The notes under the pieces: generated by a model
What the model saw: only the letters and a program-made list of their open reading frames with translations
Told to the model about the DNA's origin: nothing
The model's database searches: none
Part shown: positions 1 through 6,986 of the stretch, piece by piece
Layout: the number at the start of each line of letters is the position of its first letter
Numbering within the stretch: the first letter of the stretch is position 1
Translations under genes and position numbers: made by a program
Assembly: GCA_043764135.1 (NCBI GenBank)
Contig: JAYUKV010000038.1
Coordinates: 1-18,140 of the forward strand
From: JAYUKV01 sp043764135
GTDB lineage: Bacteria; Patescibacteriota; JACMRA01
DNA length: 18,140 nt
Direction: 5' to 3'

Positions 1-495
1 TTAATTTTTGTTGCCTCATCTATTATTAGTTTAAGTGAACAAGAAAGAAAGGTACAAAGTGAAAATGCTTTAAATCTGCAATCAATTCAGCTACACATCA
101 GAACGAAAGAGCTTGAAAAATTAAGCAAAGAACTAGATGAAAACTACAAACGTTCCAAAACATATTTTGTTTCTCCAGTTCTGCGCCACTTTGTAAGATT
201 AATTGTCGCCGAAGCAACTTACAATAATTTTATTATTGAAAAAATAGTTAAATCGAGATTGTCTGATTGCATTGAAACCGGAACGAATGCATCGCAAGTA
301 ATCGTTGATTATTCAACAAAGGACATTTTTGCAGGCATTCAGGCTTGCGCTGTTACAGGAATTCTTAACTCAGAATTGTATCCTGACAAAGTTCCAGAAT
401 TCAACAATGAGTCTGATGAATATTTGGCAGCATTTGCTTTTGCTCAACAAATAATGAAAATGAGCGATTATGATCTTATCAAGAGTATCATTTAA
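1..495 (+). CDS. Unknown coiled-coil protein, 3' end of gene (5' cut by window)
   Basis: The frame is open from base 1 to a TAA at 493-495, giving 164 visible residues. The gene starts upstream of the window; the TTG at 259 is an internal Leu codon, not a start. The first visible residues are hydrophobic (LIFVASSIISL) and may be the end of a membrane segment. A charged Lys/Glu-rich stretch follows (around KELEKLSKELDENYKRS) and looks like a short coiled coil. The C-terminal half is a mixed, probably globular, helical region ending in Asp-Tyr-Asp-Leu-Ile-Lys. I do not recognise the family. A strong hairpin terminator lies 34 bases after the stop, so the unit ends here and the next gene has its own promoter. 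Reading frame and stop are clear; function is unknown. Confidence 0.75.
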   Translation, partial: LIFVASSIISLSEQERKVQSENALNLQSIQLHIRTKELEKLSKELDENYKRSKTYFVSPVLRHFVRLIVAEATYNNFIIEKIVKSRLSDCIETGTNASQVIVDYSTKDIFAGIQACAVTGILNSELYPDKVPEFNNESDEYLAAFAFAQQIMKMSDYDLIKSII

Positions 496-528
496 TTGAG
501 GAAAAAAGCTCTGCAAAATACCATTTTT

Positions 529-556
529 AAACACCGTTTCTATAACGGTGTTTTAT
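529..556 (+). terminator. Rho-independent terminator of the first gene
   Basis: A perfect 10-bp stem (529-538 AAACACCGTT with 544-553 AACGGTGTTT) closes a 5-base loop and runs into a short T-rich tail. It lies 34 bases after the stop codon at 493-495. Confidence 0.8.
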
Positions 557-568
557 ACGTTTTAATTG

Positions 569-597
569 TTGACAAAACATGTTTTGTGTGGTAGGTT
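569..597 (+). promoter_or_regulatory. Candidate promoter of the penicillin-binding protein gene
   Basis: A consensus -35 box TTGACA is at 569-574. A weak -10 (TAGGTT, 592-597) follows at 17 bases. A better -10 sequence, TATATT at 605-610, has no good -35 at the right distance. The -35 is convincing and the exact -10 is not. There is no Shine-Dalgarno sequence before the ATG at 634. Confidence 0.4.
572..587. promoter_or_regulatory. 16-bp perfect palindrome, candidate operator
   Basis: ACAAAACATGTTTTGT reads the same on both strands. It begins inside the -35 box and fills the -35/-10 spacer of the only promoter-like sequence before the penicillin-binding protein gene. This is the usual place for a dimeric repressor site. 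The half-site core AAACATGT recurs at 4811-4818, between the divergent enolase and SH3-protein promoters. Operator function is inferred. Confidence 0.5.
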
Positions 598-633
598 TAT
601 AAGGTATATTTCCTTTATTTCATCTTTAAAAAT

Positions 634-3315
634 ATGACTTCATTAACTTATAAAAAATCTCCAAGATTGATACTTAATACTATAGATCAATCAGTAATTT
701 CAATCAGAAGAGTTTTGTATATCTTACTGTTATTGTCAGCATGTATAATCATAGCTCTATCAATTGTAGTTATTAACTACACCAAGGCTGATTATAATAA
801 AATACCAAGTTTAAGAAGCTCTATACTATCTTATTATAACAAAGAAAGTTCAGTTATAACCGACAAGAATGGTAAAATATTATTCGACTACAGATCTAAG
901 ACGAAAAAGGAAAATCTAAATAAAAATGAAATACCAGAATTAGTTAAATACGCTATTTTAGCTAGAGAAGACGAAAATTATTACAACACAGGAGGATTTA
1001 GTTGGAAAAACTTCACAGGAGCAGTAATTGGATGTCTAAAGTCTCAAATATCAAAAGACAGTTCAGACTGTAGAGGAGGAAGCGGTATATTCCAACAATT
1101 AGTAAAAAACTATGATAACCATGAAAACCGCGACCTGGAAGCAAAGTATAACGAACTGCTTAGAGCACTAAAAGCATCAGAAGAGATTGATCTTGATGAA
1201 GCCCTTGCAATGTATCTTAATAATATGGACTTTGGTAGATTATCAAAAGGTATAGAAATGGGCTCAAAAGCATTCTTCTCCCATTCAGTAAAAGATGCTG
1301 AATTTAATCCTGCTAAGGCCTGTTTTCTGGCAATTATGCCTAATCAACCTACAGGATTTACCACTGCGGTAAGGAATCAAATCTCTGGAAATGGAGAAAC
1401 AGATCCAAGACCAACATTTAAATGGTCTTATGCTAAAAAATTAATCGACGATTGCATTGATAAACTTGCAAGTTCCAAAATCATTTCATTTAAACCGACA
1501 ATTATAAATGCTCAAGAAGCTATAAAATGGAAGAGATATGATATAATCGGAGCAGTATCAAGAGAAATATACGATCCTAACAACCAAGCTAAATACTATA
1601 TAAGAGATTATATTGAAGAAGAATTATTAACAAAATTCAAAGATCAATTCCCTTCCCGTGAGGCTATGGAAAGCATGTTGTATAATCAAAACTATGAAAT
1701 AAGAACTACCTTTGATATTTCCCTACAAGAAAAACTAGAAACAACTATAAAAGCTAACAAGGACAAATTAAATCAATCAGAGATAAACCAATTCTCATCA
1801 GCAGTTATAGATAACCAAGCATCAGAGTTATTAGCGATGCAAGGAAACATCAACTATGGTGAGAGTCAAATAAATAGACTAAGTGGTCAGTATGGATATA
1901 TCCTGCCTGGTTCGAGCACAAAACCTTATTATTTTGCTTCAGTATTCGATCAAGGTTACAATCCAGCTACTGTACTTCAAGACGTTTCATACATTGACCC
2001 AGTAATCGGTAACTTAAGAAGCAACGATGTTATTGGAAAATATCAAGGTTTTGTAAACCTTAGATATGGTTTGCAACAGTCTATCAATACTGTAGCAGAA
2101 CAAGCATTATACATTAATCAAGACGGAAATGATTTTGCATTCAAAAAAGGCGTTAAAAATTCTGTTGAATATGCAAAGAGCTTAGGACTTAAATATAAAG
2201 ACGGCCAAGATCAATGCTTAGAGAAAATTGATATTTCTGTAGGAGCTTGCTATGTCCAAGGGTTATCGCATTTAAATTCTTTTGCTACAATTGCAAACCA
2301 AGGAGTATACAATGAGATTAGACCTCTATTATCTATAACTTTAAACGATCAAGATTTTATAACCACAGAATCGATAAAGTCTAAATACGTTACAAACAAG
2401 CAAGTTACAGATAAAGCAGTAAGCAATCAAATTATGAATGTATTGTCAGATTATAATGTAAGAAGAGATCCTGCTGGTTCAAGATCTCAAGATGCATATA
2501 ATTACGAGATACCAGGCTGGAAAGATGAAAATTCAATAGCAACAAAATCAGGTACAGCTCAAATATTCTATGAAGGCAAAAACCAAAATGGTGAGCTTAC
2601 AGTTATAGGTGGATCTAAGAATATCTCAACTTTATTATGGGCTGGAAGGGTTGATATTAATAATAACAAATTACCAATCAAATCAGGCTCTTCAGCAATA
2701 ACTCCCTTATACTCTGAGTTAATGACCAAGTATCATGACGGTTTACAACCATCAGGATTCTCGAAAACAGGTCTAATTGAAGTTAAAGTTAACCCTACAA
2801 CTGGATTCCTTTCAGACAATGGTGTAAAAGAATACATGACCCAAAAACAAATTGATATTCTCAAGTCATTAACAGTGAACCCAAATGGAACAATATTTAC
2901 CAATAGAACTACTGTAATTAGAGAAGGATCATGCATTAAAGCTTTAAAAGTAATCGATCATTTCAGATTCGTAGAAGCTCAAAAAGAAGCACAATTAAAC
3001 TTCGGAGGATCAGGATGCCAAATTAGTAATACTCAAATTCCAAATTCTGGTTTCAAAATTGATATAATCCTTCCTTCTTCTAAAATCAAAAAATCCGACA
3101 AAATTGAAGTAAGCTCTAATATAGAAGGAAAAAATGCCACATTAAACATAAAATTAATTGGAGCTCAAACTCACTCACTCAATTTTTATTCTAATTATAA
3201 CAGTATTTCGTTAGACCTAATTGACCCAGGAACATATAGAATCCAATCTTCTATTAGTACCCCAGATGGAGTTACTAATTTTAATGAAAGAAGTATTGAG
3301 ATATTAAAAGACTAG
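634..3315 (+). CDS. Class A penicillin-binding protein (bifunctional transglycosylase/transpeptidase)
   Basis: This 893-residue protein polymerises glycan strands and cross-links peptidoglycan at the outer face of the membrane. A basic N-terminus precedes one membrane anchor at about 27-48. The GT51 transglycosylase domain (about 90-250) has the REDENYY motif with catalytic Glu112, GGSGIFQQLVKN at 148-159, and a second Glu near 174 in a KYNE motif followed by the YLN element. The usual His of EDxxFxxHxG is Thr119, and the GGSTITQQ motif is altered. The transpeptidase domain carries all three active-site motifs: S427-S-T-K430, S483-I-N485 and K638-S-G-T641. About 180 further C-terminal residues end in a beta-rich, possibly Ig-like segment with Cys pairs. 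The ATG has no Shine-Dalgarno sequence. Family assignment is firm; PBP1a versus PBP1c-type is not settled. Confidence 0.95.
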   Translation: MTSLTYKKSPRLILNTIDQSVISIRRVLYILLLLSACIIIALSIVVINYTKADYNKIPSLRSSILSYYNKESSVITDKNGKILFDYRSKTKKENLNKNEIPELVKYAILAREDENYYNTGGFSWKNFTGAVIGCLKSQISKDSSDCRGGSGIFQQLVKNYDNHENRDLEAKYNELLRALKASEEIDLDEALAMYLNNMDFGRLSKGIEMGSKAFFSHSVKDAEFNPAKACFLAIMPNQPTGFTTAVRNQISGNGETDPRPTFKWSYAKKLIDDCIDKLASSKIISFKPTIINAQEAIKWKRYDIIGAVSREIYDPNNQAKYYIRDYIEEELLTKFKDQFPSREAMESMLYNQNYEIRTTFDISLQEKLETTIKANKDKLNQSEINQFSSAVIDNQASELLAMQGNINYGESQINRLSGQYGYILPGSSTKPYYFASVFDQGYNPATVLQDVSYIDPVIGNLRSNDVIGKYQGFVNLRYGLQQSINTVAEQALYINQDGNDFAFKKGVKNSVEYAKSLGLKYKDGQDQCLEKIDISVGACYVQGLSHLNSFATIANQGVYNEIRPLLSITLNDQDFITTESIKSKYVTNKQVTDKAVSNQIMNVLSDYNVRRDPAGSRSQDAYNYEIPGWKDENSIATKSGTAQIFYEGKNQNGELTVIGGSKNISTLLWAGRVDINNNKLPIKSGSSAITPLYSELMTKYHDGLQPSGFSKTGLIEVKVNPTTGFLSDNGVKEYMTQKQIDILKSLTVNPNGTIFTNRTTVIREGSCIKALKVIDHFRFVEAQKEAQLNFGGSGCQISNTQIPNSGFKIDIILPSSKIKKSDKIEVSSNIEGKNATLNIKLIGAQTHSLNFYSNYNSISLDLIDPGTYRIQSSISTPDGVTNFNERSIEILKD

Positions 3316-3344
3316 CTTAAAATAAATATTTTCAATATAATTCT

Positions 3345-3485
3345 ATGAATGAAATTTTAATCAGATTTGCTTACTTAATATTTTCAATATTAGCATTTGC
3401 TATATTAGGATATTTTGTTTTAAATGTTTTATATTTTGCCAACAAAATGGTATATAAAATGTTCGAAAAGAAGAAAAAAAAATAA
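3345..3485 (+). CDS. 46-residue single-pass membrane protein, hypothetical
   Basis: An ATG 29 bases after the penicillin-binding protein stop opens a 46-codon frame ending in TAA at 3483-3485. The product has a hydrophobic helix (about residues 5-31, ending near LGYFVLNVLYF) and a very basic tail (FEKKKKKK-like, residues 40-46). This is the pattern of a small inner-membrane protein with a cytoplasmic basic tail. No Shine-Dalgarno sequence is visible. It would be co-transcribed with the cell-wall gene, and its stop codon sits inside the stem of the following terminator. A regulatory subunit of the penicillin-binding protein is an attractive guess, but nothing in the sequence proves it. AT-rich DNA easily yields such frames, so confidence is moderate. 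Confidence 0.45.
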   Translation: MNEILIRFAYLIFSILAFAILGYFVLNVLYFANKMVYKMFEKKKKK

Positions 3486-3513
3486 ATAACCAAATTGGTT
3501 ATTTATTTTTTTA
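3474..3513. terminator. Bidirectional terminator between convergent genes
   Basis: AATAAATAACC (3481-3491) pairs perfectly with GGTTATTTATT (3497-3507) around a short AAATT centre. An A-tract precedes the stem and a T-tract follows, so a U-run forms in both directions. It serves the penicillin-binding protein unit (+) and enolase (-). Confidence 0.85.
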
Positions 3514-3527
3514 CATTTCCATTTTGT

Positions 3528-4775
3528 TTAATCAATTAAATCACTAATTTCTAACAATCTATTAAACTTAGCAACTCTCTCTCCTCTCGCTGGAGCTCCT
3601 AACTTAATAAACTCAGATTGAGATGCAACAGCAAGATCTGACATAAACGCGTCTGTTGTTTCACCTGATCTGTGCGATACAATAGTAATATATCCGTTAG
3701 CTTTTGCGTCATTGATTATTTGACAAGTTTCTGACACTGATCCGATTTGATTAAGCTTGATAAGCACACCATTTGCCAATCCTTTTTTAAGACCAACTTC
3801 TGCAAATCTTGTAGGATTAGTTACGAATAAATCATCACCAATTAAATGAATTTTCTTACCTAATTTATCAGTCATTTCTTTCCAACCTTCAAAGTCATCC
3901 TCTTGGAATCCATCTTCAATTGAGATAAGAGGGTATTTATTTACTAATTTACCATAGAATTCGTTTAGCTCACTTGGAGTCATCGCAATTTCATCCACTG
4001 TGTACTTTCCACCTTTATAAAACTCAGAAGCAGCACAATCCATTGCAAGATCAGCTTTCCCTGAATATCCTGCTGATTCAATAGAATTCATTAGATAATC
4101 CATAACTTCTGTTGACTTAGCAATTCTAGGTGCAAAACCTCCTTCATCACCAAGTGACACTGAGTGACCATCTTTTTTTAATTGTGATTTTAAAGTTTGA
4201 TAAATTTCTGCAGCAGCTTGAACATCTTTTTCAATATTTCCAAGGTTAGGTACAACCATAAACTCTTGAATTTCAAGACCTGAATCTGCATGCATACCAC
4301 CGTTTACTACATTACACATTAGTCTAGGGAATTTTGTAATTTTGTGATCAGCAAAATATGTTTTGTTAATAAATTTGAACAAATCAGTATTTTCAGATTT
4401 TGCAACTGCTTTGTGAGAAGCCATTGAGACTCCAAGAATTGCGTTTGCACCAAGCTCTGCTTTGTTAGTTGTTGAATCTAGAGCCAATAATGCTTTTTCT
4501 ACTTCAAGGATTGAGTTAAATGTTTTACCTTCAAGTGAAGGAGCGATTGTTGAATTGACATTCTCGATTGCTTTGGATACATGCTTACCTTTAAATGCAC
4601 TTCCGCCATCTCTTAATTCAAGTGCTTCATAAGTACCAGTAGATGCTCCAGACGGTACAGAAGATAAACCATAGAATTCTTCTCCGCCTTTTTCTACAAC
4701 TACTTGAACTTGTACTGTTGGAAAACCTCTAGAATCTAATACGAATCTAGATTTTACTTTGTTAATCTTAAACAT
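3528..4775 (-). CDS. eno: Enolase (phosphopyruvate hydratase)
   Basis: The 415-residue product converts 2-phosphoglycerate to phosphoenolpyruvate in glycolysis, in the cytosol. It opens with the family signature (VKSRFVLDSRGFPTVQV, with the SGASTG loop at about 42-47) and spans the full enolase length, slightly below the usual 420-435. Visible active-site residues are catalytic Glu211 in GDEGGFAP, Mg2+ ligands Asp246 (AMDCA), Glu288 (ISIEDGF) and Asp315 (GDDLFVTN), catalytic Lys340 (LIKLNQIG) and Arg369-Ser370 in SHRSGETTD. The ATG at 4775 is fixed by homology. It is transcribed alone, divergent from the SH3 protein, from a promoter whose -10 box ends 8 bases before the ATG, so the mRNA is probably leaderless. 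Identification is secure. Confidence 0.98.
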   Translation of the reverse strand: MFKINKVKSRFVLDSRGFPTVQVQVVVEKGGEEFYGLSSVPSGASTGTYEALELRDGGSAFKGKHVSKAIENVNSTIAPSLEGKTFNSILEVEKALLALDSTTNKAELGANAILGVSMASHKAVAKSENTDLFKFINKTYFADHKITKFPRLMCNVVNGGMHADSGLEIQEFMVVPNLGNIEKDVQAAAEIYQTLKSQLKKDGHSVSLGDEGGFAPRIAKSTEVMDYLMNSIESAGYSGKADLAMDCAASEFYKGGKYTVDEIAMTPSELNEFYGKLVNKYPLISIEDGFQEDDFEGWKEMTDKLGKKIHLIGDDLFVTNPTRFAEVGLKKGLANGVLIKLNQIGSVSETCQIINDAKANGYITIVSHRSGETTDAFMSDLAVASQSEFIKLGAPARGERVAKFNRLLEISDLID

Positions 4776-4783
4776 ACTTAGGA

Positions 4784-4812
4784 AGTATATTTTAAATTTT
4801 ATTTTTTTTCAA
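4784..4812 (-). promoter_or_regulatory. Enolase promoter, predicted leaderless
   Basis: On the minus strand TTGAAA (4807-4812) and TATACT (4784-4789) are separated by exactly 17 bases. Only 8 bases lie between the -10 box and the enolase ATG, so transcription would begin at or within about two bases of the start codon. There is no room for a ribosome binding site. Confidence 0.7.
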
Positions 4813-4830
4813 ACATGTAAAAAAAGAAAA

Positions 4831-4859
4831 TTGACAATTATAAATATTTCCTTTTTATT
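4831..4859 (+). promoter_or_regulatory. Promoter of the SH3-repeat protein gene
   Basis: A consensus TTGACA at 4831-4836 is followed at 17 bases by TTTATT (4854-4859). The predicted start of transcription, near 4866, leaves a leader of about 30 bases that includes the ribosome binding site at 4883. It faces away from the enolase promoter, with 18 bases between the two -35 boxes. Confidence 0.55.
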
Positions 4860-4882
4860 TCTAATGTTTCTTTTTTTGATGT

Positions 4883-4888
4883 AGGAGA
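4883..4888 (+). promoter_or_regulatory. Shine-Dalgarno site that fixes a GTG start
   Basis: AGGAGA lies 8 bases before the GTG at 4897. It supports GTG as the true start and is one of only two strong Shine-Dalgarno sequences in the window. Confidence 0.75.
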
Positions 4889-4896
4889 AAGACAAA

Positions 4897-5460
4897 GTGA
4901 ATAACTCTCTATACGTTCTAGGTTCTTTAATTACAGGTGCTACAATTTCAATTTTTTCAGCAGTACCTGCTTTAGCTGCTTTTAACCTTCCATATCGCCA
5001 TGGGGATCTTCTTAATACCACAGATGCTCTCAACATCCGACACGCTCCTTGTGGTAATAAATTAGTAACAATACCTAAGAATTCAATCCTTATTGCAACT
5101 TCAGAAACTTCAACAAAATCTTGCCTCGGAGTTTCTAAATGGCGCAAGGTTAGTACTCATAATGGCACAACTGGTTGGGCAGCGGATAACTTTTTAGACT
5201 CGTTAAAACCAGTATATTATGCTGAAGGAGGACAAACACCAGTACGCGTAATTACTCAAAACTCAAATCTAAATATCCGAAGCGGCAGTCTAAAAGGTCA
5301 AGTAATTGGTAAATTTAAGCCTGGCACCTATGTCTATGTCGATCACTTTGGTGCTCAAATCACTGTAAACGGTAAGAAAGCTTATCCGGCTTATGTAACC
5401 GATGGACATTATGAAGGTTGGGTCGACGCTACATATTTGGTTAGTGAAGTTGGTCATTAA
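4897..5460 (+). CDS. Secreted protein with two SH3b-like repeats
   Basis: The 187-residue product begins with a Sec signal peptide: a short polar N-terminus, a hydrophobic core at about 5-24 and a cleavage-like site after ALA near residue 27. Two bacterial SH3 (SH3b) units follow. The first, about 40-100, has DALNIRHAPCG and ends GWAADNFL; the second, about 120-182, has SNLNIRSGSLKG and ends GWVDATYL. The 'LNIR(S/H)' and 'GWV' elements are the hallmark ends of the SH3b fold. Such domains usually bind peptidoglycan or surface proteins, so a wall-associated role is likely. The two Cys (about 52 and 76) both lie in the first unit and could form a disulfide. There is no catalytic domain, so it is not itself a hydrolase. 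It starts at GTG with a strong ribosome binding site. Confidence 0.8.
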   Translation: MNNSLYVLGSLITGATISIFSAVPALAAFNLPYRHGDLLNTTDALNIRHAPCGNKLVTIPKNSILIATSETSTKSCLGVSKWRKVSTHNGTTGWAADNFLDSLKPVYYAEGGQTPVRVITQNSNLNIRSGSLKGQVIGKFKPGTYVYVDHFGAQITVNGKKAYPAYVTDGHYEGWVDATYLVSEVGH

Positions 5461-5520
5461 TTGTTTAGTCAAGTTTCAATTTTTTTTAAAATTAGTTACT
5501 TTTATAAAGCCTAAAGGGGG

Positions 5521-5547
5521 CCCATCAGCAATGATGGGGTATTTTTA
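5521..5547 (+). terminator. Terminator after the SH3-repeat gene (first of two)
   Basis: CCCATCA (5521-5527) pairs with TGATGGG (5532-5538) around a GCAA tetraloop of the stable GNRA class. ATTTTTAT follows. Confidence 0.8.
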
Positions 5548-5554
5548 TAAAATA

Positions 5555-5587
5555 CACCCATAAAATTAAATACGGGTGAATTTTTTT
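5555..5587. terminator. Weak bidirectional terminator
   Basis: CACCC (5555-5559) pairs with GGGTG (5574-5578) across a 14-base loop, with AATTTTTTT following on the plus strand and TATTTTAT on the minus strand. It lies between the SH3-repeat gene (+) and the HPF-like gene (-). The stem is short, so confidence is moderate. Confidence 0.5.
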
Positions 5588-5906
5588 AATTAGAAAGTTT
5601 TTCTTTGTGTTTTCTAACAAATTGTAAAATTGTGTCAATTGACTTGTGAACAATGACCTGCGGATCTTTATCTTCTTCTACATGTGCAAATGTAAAGTCA
5701 GGGCTATCTATCGAAGTTTCTAAAACATATTTTTTATCGTGACTAGACTCATAATCAAAGTTAAAGCTAATTGAATCAATTTTAATTTTGGTCTGGTCTG
5801 CTAATGGTAGCAATCTTTCTTGTATTTGGTTTTCAAAGTCAATCTTTGAGTCTGAATAAATCTTATCACTTGAATTGTGGTACCTAAATATATAATTGAT
5901 TTCCAT
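5586..5906 (-). CDS. Probable ribosome hibernation factor (HPF/RaiA family)
   Basis: The 106-residue product matches the short HPF/RaiA family (about 95-115 residues) in length and layout. It has an N-terminal beta strand (MEINYIFRYHNSS), a first helix (about 20-36), a strand with alternating hydrophobics (KIKIDSISFNF), another strand near 60-67, an acidic turn (HVEEDKDPQ, 75-83) and a final helix VHKSIDTILQFVRKHKEKL. The last part resembles the family's 'AIDxAVDKLxxQLRKHK' ending. These proteins bind the 30S decoding region and silence ribosomes in stress. The assignment rests on pattern, not on an unmistakable motif; an unrelated alpha/beta protein is possible. Its promoter -35 overlaps the U-run of the upstream gene's terminator, so it is a separate unit. 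No Shine-Dalgarno sequence is seen. Confidence 0.6.
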   Translation of the reverse strand: MEINYIFRYHNSSDKIYSDSKIDFENQIQERLLPLADQTKIKIDSISFNFDYESSHDKKYVLETSIDSPDFTFAHVEEDKDPQVIVHKSIDTILQFVRKHKEKLSN

Positions 5907-5919
5907 AAGGAGTGGCTAA

Positions 5920-5948
5920 CTAATAAAAAGTTTTTTTGAATTAGTCAA
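5920..5948 (-). promoter_or_regulatory. Promoter of the HPF-like gene
   Basis: On the minus strand TTGACT (5943-5948) and TATTAG (5920-5925) are separated by 17 bases. The -10 ends 13 bases before the ATG at 5906, predicting a leader of only about 7 bases. The -35 directly follows the T-tract of the preceding terminator. Confidence 0.5.
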
Positions 5949-5972
5949 AAAAAATATTCTCTAAAAAGAGAA
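5949..5972 (-). terminator. Terminator of the terpene-synthase-like gene
   Basis: On the minus strand TTCTCT and AGAGAA (plus 5967-5972 and 5957-5962) form a 6-bp stem with a 4-base loop. TATTTTTTTT follows. It lies 7 bases after the stop codon. Confidence 0.7.
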
Positions 5973-5979
5973 AAATGTT

Positions 5980-6918
5980 TTAAATTATCAAAGATAAACT
6001 ATCTATAAATCTAGCACAATCTAGATTCAAGGCTTGTAGAATTGGTGGAATTGAGGTGTAAAGCTCTACTTTTTTTTCATGTAGTTTTGTTTTAAATTGA
6101 ACAAGTGAAGACACTTCTAAATACCACTCAATATCTCCAGTTTTGTCGATTGGTTGTGAGCCAGTGATTTCACACGCCAATAGGTAAAGCGGAGAAGTGA
6201 TTTCACCACTTCGAACTTCTGATTCTGTTGTGCCAATGCTATTCTTGTAAGCCAGCAATGAATCTAGATTTAAACCCAATTCATCGATCAGCGGACTATC
6301 GATCACATTTAAACGGTGAGAATCTACTTTTATGGAAGTAGAAGCAGCTTGTGTGCCTGAACACAGCAATCTTTGATTAAAACTACATCTCACACCCAAT
6401 AGAATCTCTACAATTGTTTTGTTCTCTAGAGAAACTTGTTTAAAGAAATAATTAATTACTTCTTCAAAATCAAAATCATCAGAACTTGCAACACTTGATT
6501 TACCCAACTCAAAAAGTCTATTAATTATGTCAATTCCATTATCATGCAAGGTTTTATTACAATAAATTGTAACTTGCTTTCCAATGTTAGATAGATTGGT
6601 ATCAAGAACATCAATAATTGCTGGTGTGGAATTATCCACAATGTCATCTACAATCAACACCAATGCAGCAATAAAGACCTTTGTCATAATGTACTTATCG
6701 GAAAATGATAAGATTAGTTCTTTTTCATCGTAGCGATAGAGAGTGGTTAATGGTATGATTTTTAGCCAATTCTTAAACTCCACTAGCCTGTCATTAAAAA
6801 TACCAGTGTGAATAGCATTTTTTTGAGTTATGCTATTCCAATTTTGAAGTTCAGAGCTGATCTGTTCAATGTAATTCATGGTTGTAAAACTCAAATCTAC
6901 ATATGAACTATTATCCAA
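5980..6918 (-). CDS. Isoprenoid-synthase-fold protein, class I terpene synthase-like (tentative)
   Basis: This 312-residue, mostly helical, soluble protein has no close match I can name. Two features point to the class I terpene synthase/isoprenoid synthase fold. A hydrophobic helix ends in Asp91-Asp92-Ile-Val-Asp95, an exact DDxxD. Exactly 135 residues later Asn226-Ser-Ile-Gly-Thr230-Thr-Glu-Ser-Glu234 fits the second metal motif (N/D)Dxx(S/T)xxxE except for Ser in place of the second Asp. Length and motif spacing match bacterial terpene cyclases (pentalenene synthase: 80s and 219-227). A canonical second DDxxD, expected of a prenyl-diphosphate synthase, is not seen at the right distance, and the C-terminal Arg-Tyr pair of many cyclases is also missing. 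The start is uncertain: the TTG at 6918 is the longest form, but the promoter (-35 TTGACA at 6930-6935) favours the ATG at 6879. Confidence 0.45.
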   Translation of the reverse strand: MDNSSYVDLSFTTMNYIEQISSELQNWNSITQKNAIHTGIFNDRLVEFKNWLKIIPLTTLYRYDEKELILSFSDKYIMTKVFIAALVLIVDDIVDNSTPAIIDVLDTNLSNIGKQVTIYCNKTLHDNGIDIINRLFELGKSSVASSDDFDFEEVINYFFKQVSLENKTIVEILLGVRCSFNQRLLCSGTQAASTSIKVDSHRLNVIDSPLIDELGLNLDSLLAYKNSIGTTESEVRSGEITSPLYLLACEITGSQPIDKTGDIEWYLEVSSLVQFKTKLHEKKVELYTSIPPILQALNLDCARFIDSLSLII

Positions 6919-6935
6919 GATATTAAATGTGTCAA
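6910..6935 (-). promoter_or_regulatory. Candidate promoter of the terpene-synthase-like gene
   Basis: On the minus strand a consensus TTGACA occupies 6930-6935. The -10 is ambiguous: GATAAT (6910-6915) is a good box but leaves only 14 bases of spacer, and TAATAG (6908-6913) gives 16. Either would start transcription downstream of the TTG codon at 6918 and upstream of the ATG at 6879. Confidence 0.4.
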
Positions 6936-6986
6936 AAACTTTTTATCTCTGCTTCAAAGGATTTTTATATTCTATTTTGCCATCAA

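Noticed and set aside
259..495. Separate 78-residue gene starting at TTG 259
   Set aside because: The same frame is open without a stop back to base 1, so the TTG is an internal codon of a longer gene.
4809..5147. Open frame on the minus strand opposite the SH3-repeat gene
   Set aside because: The plus-strand frame has a signal peptide, repeat domains and a ribosome binding site. The antisense frame covers the promoters and has no recognisable protein pattern.
5980..6918. Polyprenyl diphosphate synthase
   Set aside because: Only one DDxxD is in a proper helix-end context. The Asp-Asp-Phe-Asp at 147-150 is far too close to the first motif to be the second aspartate-rich motif, and the later motif is of the NSE type.
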